Below are positions 5,818-10,200 of a DNA stretch of 10,200 bases, in pieces. The stretch is taken from contig CANLGS010000071.1 of the NCBI GenBank assembly GCA_947490035.1, positions 1 through 10,200 of the forward strand, given 5' to 3'. The position numbers and the translations under genes are program-made. Position 1 is the first letter of the stretch; each line of letters starts with the position of its first letter. Under the pieces are notes generated by a model. The model had not been told where the DNA came from. It saw only the letters and a list, made by a program, of their open reading frames with translations, and made no database searches. The stretch is from Gemmataceae bacterium (GTDB taxonomy: Bacteria; Planctomycetota; Planctomycetia; Gemmatales; Gemmataceae).

Positions 5818-8800
5818 TTGGGCGGCACGATAGCCGGCGGGATGAGAGGCGGGGCTGCGGGCGGCGCGGTCTTGGGCTGCGGGCTGAGGTTGCCGCCGAA
5901 GCCCCCGATGACGCGGTACGAGCCGACGCCGCGGTCGTAGATGATCTCCTTGCCGGCCTGCTCGGTGCCCTGCCCGAACCGGCCCATGATGCGCGCCGGG
6001 ATCGCCTCGCTGCCCGTCAGCGTGACCATCTTCCCCTCGCTCCGAATCGTCTGGCCCGAGCCGTCGTACTCGTCCGTCCGCACGTACGCGTTGCCGGTCG
6101 CGTCCATCCGCTGCGTGGCTGGCGCGTCGCCCTTCTTGTAGCTCCACACGACGAGTTCCTTCTCGCACTTCAGGAACACCGCGCGGGGCGGGAGGTTGTT
6201 CTTCACGAGCTGGAGCGATGGCGAATCCGCCGGGGCGTTGATGACCTCCACCTTCTCGCTGAACGTGGCGTGCTGGAACAGTTTCCCCTTGTCGATCCCG
6301 ATCATCCGGCTGTTGAACGTGACGACCGTGAGCTTCATCTCCTGCTCGTCCTTCTTGGCGGGCGCGCCCGGCATCGGCATCGGCATCGGCATCGGCGCGC
6401 CGGCCGGGTTCGCCTCGCCCGCCTGCCAGATGCGCAGCGTCCCCGGCCCGTCGGCGACGACCCGCTGGTACTTCTCCCCGCCGGCCGGGTCTTGCGCCTG
6501 CGCGTCCATCTTCAGCTCCTGCGCGCGGAGCCGCTGCACCTTCACGAGTTTGCCGGTCGTGTCGTAGTCCACCTGCGTGTAGTAGACCCAAAGTTCGCCC
6601 TTCTCATCGACCGCGTCCGCCGGGGCCGAGTAGCAGAACACCTTGTCGATCTTCGCGCTGTCGTCCTTCTTCGCCACCTGCGCGGCGTTCGGGTCGAGCG
6701 GCGGTGGGACGGCGGTCTTTTGGGCCTGGTTGAAGTAGATCGGGCGGTCGAAGACCACGCTCATGGTGTGGCACTGGACGGACGATTCGCCCTGCTGCGC
6801 CTGGACCTTGCCGATAAACAGCGCGGACTTCTGCGCGCCGTTGAAGGCCATCGAGTCGCGCCACTGGATCACGACGACTTCCGGCTGCGCGAGTTCGCTC
6901 CCGGAGAGGTCACTGCGGGTCGGCATGGTGAGCGCGCCGCGGCCGTCCACCGACGCCGAGTTGAGCACCTGGTTGAGCACCACCTTCGGCCCGATGAGCA
7001 ACATGTCCTCGTGGTGGACTTCACCCGGCTTGTCGGGCGAGCCGAACACGGTCATCACGCTGCCGTCGGCCGACCCGTCGATGAGCAGCAACCGGCCCAG
7101 GATGTCCGTGCCCCGCGGCTTGGCCGGGTCGATCGGGTCCTGGTGAACGGTGACGTTGTCCTCACACCGCGCGCGGTCTAACTGGTACTTCGCGCCGGCC
7201 GCGGCAGGCGCCTCGCCCGGCTTTAGGGGTGCCGGGGCGGGCGCGACCGGCAGGCGCGTTACCCACATCTCCATCGTCTTCGCTCGAATCTTGTGCGGCG
7301 GCTTCAGCGGCTCCGGCGCCTTCGCGACCGGTTCCGGCAGCTTCGGCGGCACTGGCGGCGCGGGGCCAGGGACCGGCGGCATCGGACCGGGGAGCGGCGG
7401 CGCCGGCACGCCCGGCGACACGGGCAACTTCGGCGGCGCCAGTGCCACCGCCACGGGTGCCGGCGGCGGGTCGCGGAAGTGGACCGTGAGGTAGTCGGCG
7501 TCGTCGATGTCGTAATCGCTGGAGTGGCTCCGCACCTGGCCGGCCGCTTCCACGCGCGACGGCCGCGCCTGGCCCGCGTTCGCGGCCTTCGGGTCGGCAC
7601 CCGCGACCGGCGCGGCGCGCGGTTCGAGCCACAGCTTCAGCACGGTGCCCTTGAGCCAGTAGTCCGCTTTCAGGTCTTCAAACTTCGCGCCGTCGGTGAG
7701 GACGAACAGGTCTTGCTCGCGCCCGTTGATGACCTGCTTCGACTGCACGAGCGAAGTCCGCCACGACGCGCCGACGGTGACCGCGTTGCTCGCGGGGTCG
7801 AACAGTTCCACGCGCCCGACGCCGCGGACGGTGACGACGGAGGTGCGCCGCACCGGTGGCGCGCCTGGCGCGGACGGCGGGACCGGCCCCGGCTCGGTGG
7901 TGAGCGTGGCCGGCACCTGTGCGGCGCCGGCCGACAGCACGTTGCGCTCCCGCACCACGTACAGCGGCGACCCGGTGAGGACGGACTTGCTCGATGCCTG
8001 GTCGTGAACGAAGTCCTGGCCGTAGGCTTCGGTGGCTTCGTCCTGCGAGGCGAGCGTGACGTACCGCCCCGGCGTGGTGGTCCAGGCGTGGAGGCGTTTG
8101 AGTGCGGGCGTGTTGGCCGGGCGCGCGGCCGCGGTCGGCCCGCCGTTGAGTTCCAGTTCGAGTACCTGACTGAACAGGCCGCTGGTGCCGCCGCGCGGCG
8201 GGATCTTCGTCACTTCCACGTCGTTGGGCAGGTTCGGGTCGGAGTGCGGGACCACGTCGAACCTCGCCGTGTTCTTCTCGGCGTCGTAGGTGAACGGCCC
8301 GCGGGTATCCACCTGGAGCAGCGCGCGGTTGGCGAGCCGGACGTTGTACGCGGCCGGGCCGAGGTTGCCGGTGACCGCGGCGATGCCGGCCGGCGGCGGG
8401 ACGAGCGCGAGCGTGCCGCTCTTGGGCGGGGCGGCGCGGTCCGGGTCCGCCGGCGCGCCGGTCAGCGACTGGTCGTTGTCCACCCACAGGTTCAGCACCA
8501 CCTGTTCCAGAAACTCCAGGCGCCGGATGCCGGCCATCGCGCCCGGCTTCGGCGCCGGCTTCTTCTGGCCGGGCGGCGGTTCGGGTTCCAGGTAGATGCG
8601 CATCCCGATCGCGCTGATCGTCGGCGGCGGAAGGCGCTGGCCGGAGAGCATCGCCGCGACCGCGGCCGTGTTGCGGTTCTCCTCGCTCTTGGTCGCCGCC
8701 GTGACCGGCGCGGCCGAGCCGATGGGCCGCGGCAGGTTCTGGCGGTCCACGATCTCGACAGGCGCGTCGGTCCACAGGTCCGGCCCCTTCGCCGCGTCCG

Positions 8801-9452
8801 TCCCCGCCACGGCCTTCGGGTCGCGGTAGAACACCGGGCCGACGGTGCGCATGATCAGGAACTGGTTCGGGTCGCTCGACCGCTGGTTGTTCGTGATGTG
8901 GACGACGCCGCCGCGCGGGTCACGCAGCGCCGCGTCGATGTCGCTGACCAACTCCAGCCGGAGCAACTTCGCCTTCTTCATGTCGGCCGGGTTGGTGATG
9001 ACGCGGTCGAACTCGAGGACGCCCTTGTCGGCGTGGATCGTGCTGATCTCGACCACCTCGCCCGGTAGCCGCAGGTGCGCGGGCTTCGGTTTGCCGAACC
9101 GTGCGACACTGAACGGGGTGAGGATGACGCGGTGCGAGTTCGGGTTGCTCGGCGGCTTGCCGGCCGCGACCACCAGCGACGAGTCGCCGCTGGGGAACTG
9201 GAGCTGCGTCGGGTAGTGCGAGTAGTTCGTTTCCGGGCTGTTCTCGCCGAACGCGTCAATCACTTTCTGAGTGGTGGGAGAGGTAGTGCGCTCGGGCGGC
9301 GCGAAGTGGCCGGGGTCGGCCACGACGAGCATCGCGGCGGGGAGTTGGGGCAGCCCGTCGAGCCAGCCGAGGAGCTGCGCATAGGCGAAGTACGTGCCGG
9401 CGAACAGCACGAACCCCGCGAGCAACAGCATGATCCGTCGCGGCGTCAGCAC
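5808..9452 (-). CDS. large membrane-anchored LptC/LptA (OstA)-like protein, probable LPS transport bridge component
   Basis: A 1214-residue protein with a basic N-terminus (TPRR), one membrane helix (about 7-26) and a large periplasmic part that I read as LptC/OstA-like beta-rich modules. The first module (about 75-240: YSHYPTQLQF...EVVEIST...GVLEFDRVI...HITNNQRSSDP...MRTVGPVFYR) is placed like LptC. Similar units recur at about 378-405 and 539-564. A Pro-rich linker (about 661-720) separates a second half with recurring modules: DGRGALTM...FIGKVQAQQ (836-886), DGPGTLRI...FSEKVEVI (1001-1071) and a closing OstA-like unit MDATGNAYVR...VTLTG (1116-1147). The tail is Pro-rich and ends KKK. Typical LptC and LptA are each near 190 residues, so this is several times larger. 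kdsC lies directly upstream, as in Gram-negative LPS export loci. The start is GTG at 9452, which keeps the two arginines before the helix; an ATG at 9431 is the alternative. The reading frame is certain, the role inferred. Confidence 0.75.
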   Translation of the reverse strand: MLTPRRIMLLLAGFVLFAGTYFAYAQLLGWLDGLPQLPAAMLVVADPGHFAPPERTTSPTTQKVIDAFGENSPETNYSHYPTQLQFPSGDSSLVVAAGKPPSNPNSHRVILTPFSVARFGKPKPAHLRLPGEVVEISTIHADKGVLEFDRVITNPADMKKAKLLRLELVSDIDAALRDPRGGVVHITNNQRSSDPNQFLIMRTVGPVFYRDPKAVAGTDAAKGPDLWTDAPVEIVDRQNLPRPIGSAAPVTAATKSEENRNTAAVAAMLSGQRLPPPTISAIGMRIYLEPEPPPGQKKPAPKPGAMAGIRRLEFLEQVVLNLWVDNDQSLTGAPADPDRAAPPKSGTLALVPPPAGIAAVTGNLGPAAYNVRLANRALLQVDTRGPFTYDAEKNTARFDVVPHSDPNLPNDVEVTKIPPRGGTSGLFSQVLELELNGGPTAAARPANTPALKRLHAWTTTPGRYVTLASQDEATEAYGQDFVHDQASSKSVLTGSPLYVVRERNVLSAGAAQVPATLTTEPGPVPPSAPGAPPVRRTSVVTVRGVGRVELFDPASNAVTVGASWRTSLVQSKQVINGREQDLFVLTDGAKFEDLKADYWLKGTVLKLWLEPRAAPVAGADPKAANAGQARPSRVEAAGQVRSHSSDYDIDDADYLTVHFRDPPPAPVAVALAPPKLPVSPGVPAPPLPGPMPPVPGPAPPVPPKLPEPVAKAPEPLKPPHKIRAKTMEMWVTRLPVAPAPAPLKPGEAPAAAGAKYQLDRARCEDNVTVHQDPIDPAKPRGTDILGRLLLIDGSADGSVMTVFGSPDKPGEVHHEDMLLIGPKVVLNQVLNSASVDGRGALTMPTRSDLSGSELAQPEVVVIQWRDSMAFNGAQKSALFIGKVQAQQGESSVQCHTMSVVFDRPIYFNQAQKTAVPPPLDPNAAQVAKKDDSAKIDKVFCYSAPADAVDEKGELWVYYTQVDYDTTGKLVKVQRLRAQELKMDAQAQDPAGGEKYQRVVADGPGTLRIWQAGEANPAGAPMPMPMPMPGAPAKKDEQEMKLTVVTFNSRMIGIDKGKLFQHATFSEKVEVINAPADSPSLQLVKNNLPPRAVFLKCEKELVVWSYKKGDAPATQRMDATGNAYVRTDEYDGSGQTIRSEGKMVTLTGSEAIPARIMGRFGQGTEQAGKEIIYDRGVGSYRVIGGFGGNLSPQPKTAPPAAPPLIPPAIVPPKKK
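6370..6393. repeat. four tandem copies of GGCATC inside the LptC-like gene
   Basis: GGCATC is repeated four times in a row. On the coding (minus) strand this encodes the Met-Pro repeat at residues 1021-1028 of the LptC-like protein. The unit is six bases, so gain or loss of a copy keeps the frame and changes only the length of a flexible linker. Confidence 0.85.
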
Positions 9453-9469
9453 CGTTCACGCTCCGCATC
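9451..9469. repeat. 19-bp direct repeat, copy 1 (at the start of the LptC-like gene)
   Basis: ACCGTTCACGCTCCGCATC is identical to 9603-9621. This copy overlaps the GTG start codon (9450-9452) and, on the minus strand, supplies the GGAG ribosome site just before it. Together the copies bracket a 133-base insert that contains the palindrome at 9502-9600. Confidence 0.8.
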
Positions 9470-9501
9470 AAGTGCAGTTTCGGTTAATGCGGCACGGTTC
9501 G

Positions 9502-9600
9502 TGAGTGTAGTCCTCACGCTCCGCGTGAGGTCCTGGTCGAGTGCTTCCGCGGCACACCGGGGTCGTCGTACCCTCACGCGGAGCGTGAGGACTACACTCA
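9502..9600. repeat. 29-bp perfect inverted repeat between kdsC and the LptC-like gene
   Basis: Arms 9502-9530 and 9572-9600 are perfectly complementary over 29 bp, with a 41-base spacer. Each arm consists of ten outer bases (TGAGTGTAGT on the left) and a mini-hairpin, CCTCACGC-TCC-GCGTGAGG. It lies in the only sizeable gap of the kdsC unit. Transcripts passing from kdsC into the LptC-like gene would carry it, so it could act as a partial terminator or an RNA-processing or stability element. It is probably a copy of a dispersed palindromic repeat. I saw no protein-coding signal in the gap. Confidence 0.75.
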
Positions 9601-9602
9601 GG

Positions 9603-9621
9603 ACCGTTCACGCTCCGCATC
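9603..9621. repeat. 19-bp direct repeat, copy 2 (at the end of kdsC)
   Basis: Identical to 9451-9469. It begins at the last base of the kdsC stop codon and abuts the outer end of the inverted repeat. The core CACGCTCCGC is also found in both arms of that palindrome, giving four copies within about 170 bases. Confidence 0.8.
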
Positions 9622-10154
9622 TAATCGTGGGTGTACCGCGCCACCGCCCCGTCCCATTCCCCGCGCAACTTCAGCAGCCACTCGATTGCGTCGCGCACGG
9701 CGCCACGTCCGCCCGGCACGGCGGTCACATAGTGGGCCGCGTCGCGCGCCTCGCGGCACGCGTCCGCGACCGCCACGCCCAGCCCGCACTTCCGTAGTAC
9801 GGGCACGTCGGGCAGGTCGTCGCCGATCGCGCACACCTGTTCCGGCGCAAGCCCAGTCGCGGTCAGCACCGCGTCGAACGCGAGTAACTTGTCGTCGCGG
9901 CCTTGCAGAACCGGCTGAATGCCCAGTTCCGCGGCGCGGCGCTCGACCGCCGGCGAACGTCGTCCCGATACGATGGCCGACCGCTTACCCGCGGCGTGCC
10001 ACAACTTCAACCCCGACCCGTCGCGGACGTGGAAGCGTTTCAACTCGCGGCCGTCGTCCAAGTACACGACGCTGCCGTCGGTCAGCACGCCGTCCACATC
10101 GAGCAGTAGGAGTTCAATGGCGGAAGCGCGGGCGGAGAGGTCGGTCGTCTGCAT
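9621..10154 (-). CDS. kdsC: 3-deoxy-D-manno-octulosonate 8-phosphate phosphatase (HAD family)
   Basis: Cytoplasmic HAD-superfamily phosphatase that dephosphorylates Kdo-8-phosphate to Kdo, the inner-core sugar of lipopolysaccharide. Motifs, counted from the GTG at 10157: LLLLDVDGVLTDG with nucleophile Asp20 and Asp22, IVSG with Ser64, GRDDK with Lys90, GDDLPD with Asp113, Asp114 and Asp117, and the GGRGAVRDAIEWLL segment (149-162) typical of KdsC. It is a cap-less HAD protein of 177-178 residues, the normal KdsC length, so no part is missing. GTG (10157) and ATG (10154) are adjacent in-frame starts; I chose the ATG. The gene begins 4 bases after the stop of an upstream minus-strand frame, suggesting an operon, and is followed after 168 bases by the LptC-like gene. 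A related HAD phosphatase with another sugar-phosphate substrate (for example in sialic or legionaminic acid synthesis) is the main alternative. Confidence 0.9.
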   Translation of the reverse strand: MQTTDLSARASAIELLLLDVDGVLTDGSVVYLDDGRELKRFHVRDGSGLKLWHAAGKRSAIVSGRRSPAVERRAAELGIQPVLQGRDDKLLAFDAVLTATGLAPEQVCAIGDDLPDVPVLRKCGLGVAVADACREARDAAHYVTAVPGGRGAVRDAIEWLLKLRGEWDGAVARYTHD

Positions 10155-10158
10155 CACT

Positions 10159-10200
10159 TTACGCGCTCTTGCGGTCGATCAGACGCAGCGGCGGGCGGGA
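10159..10200 (-). CDS. C-terminal fragment of an unidentified upstream gene
   Basis: The last 13 codons of a minus-strand frame read SRPPLRLIDRKSA and end in TAA at 10159-10161. Twelve of the 13 third positions are G or C, which fits the coding bias here much better than the alternative frame ending in TGA (8 of 14). The stop lies 4 bases before the kdsC ATG, so the two are probably co-transcribed. In many bacteria the gene before kdsC is the arabinose-5-phosphate isomerase kdsD, but 13 residues are too few to identify it. Confidence 0.45.
   Translation of the reverse strand, partial: SRPPLRLIDRKSA

Noticed and set aside
7293..9068. 591-codon plus-strand open frame opposite the LptC-like gene
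   Set aside because: It is very rich in Arg, Asp, His and Val, has no domain, and is the mirror of a GC-rich coding strand. The minus-strand frame has a membrane anchor and ordered repeats, so this is a shadow.
9453..9620. Transposon or insertion sequence in the gap next to kdsC
   Set aside because: Long inverted and direct repeats are present, but the gap is only 168 bases and holds no transposase. It is kept as a palindromic repeat, possibly non-autonomous.
9075..9797. 240-codon plus-strand frame spanning the kdsC/LptC-like gap
   Set aside because: It crosses the palindrome and runs antisense to both genes. Arg/His-rich with no domain.
1..10200. CRISPR array, tRNA, rRNA or riboswitch
   Set aside because: No regularly spaced repeats, no cloverleaf with CCA-type end and no recognised RNA motif were seen on either strand by eye.

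Overview
The window is GC-rich, with strong G/C preference at third codon positions and densely packed genes. It most likely comes from a planctomycete of the Gemmataceae type (Gemmata and relatives). The best pointers are a TIGR02996 repeat-companion protein at 1540-2151, a domain largely expanded in that group, and a very long LptC/OstA-like membrane-anchored protein at 5808-9452. Palindromic intergenic repeats and an ECF sigma factor with a single-pass membrane partner fit as well. The lineage call is inference from protein content; no rRNA is present.

Layout. From 1 to 1531 (+) lies the 3' part of a delta-1-pyrroline-5-carboxylate dehydrogenase (proline/glutamate catabolism), cut by the window edge. 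It converges with a TIGR02996 protein (1540-2151, -). Next are a small, extremely charged protein (2307-2795, -) and a CorA-type magnesium/cobalt channel (2954-4009, -), separated by a 27-bp-stem hairpin. A 181-bp divergent spacer (4010-4190) follows. It leads into a tight three-gene (+) unit: an ECF sigma factor (4191-4784), a single-pass membrane protein that is probably its anti-sigma factor (4781-5314, overlapping by 4 bases), and a small exported-looking protein (5318-5761).

This unit converges on a 29-bp perfect inverted repeat whose arms contain the stop codons of both facing genes. On the minus strand, read right to left, are the tail of an unidentified gene (10159-10200), kdsC (Kdo-8-phosphate phosphatase, 9621-10154) and a 1214-residue LptC/LptA-like protein (5808-9452). 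The order kdsC then LptC-like matches the lipopolysaccharide supply and export locus of Gram-negative bacteria (kdsD-kdsC-lptC-lptA-lptB). This side of the window therefore looks like an LPS/Kdo locus with an unusually large periplasmic bridge component.

The most notable non-coding structure is a pair of palindromes at 5752-5817 and 9502-9600. They have different sequences but the same architecture: 29-bp arms, each made of 10 outer bases plus an 8-3-8 mini-hairpin. The second lies inside a 168-bp gap bounded by a 19-bp direct repeat. No tRNA, rRNA, CRISPR array, transposase or riboswitch was recognised. No gene-free stretch exceeds 200 bases.
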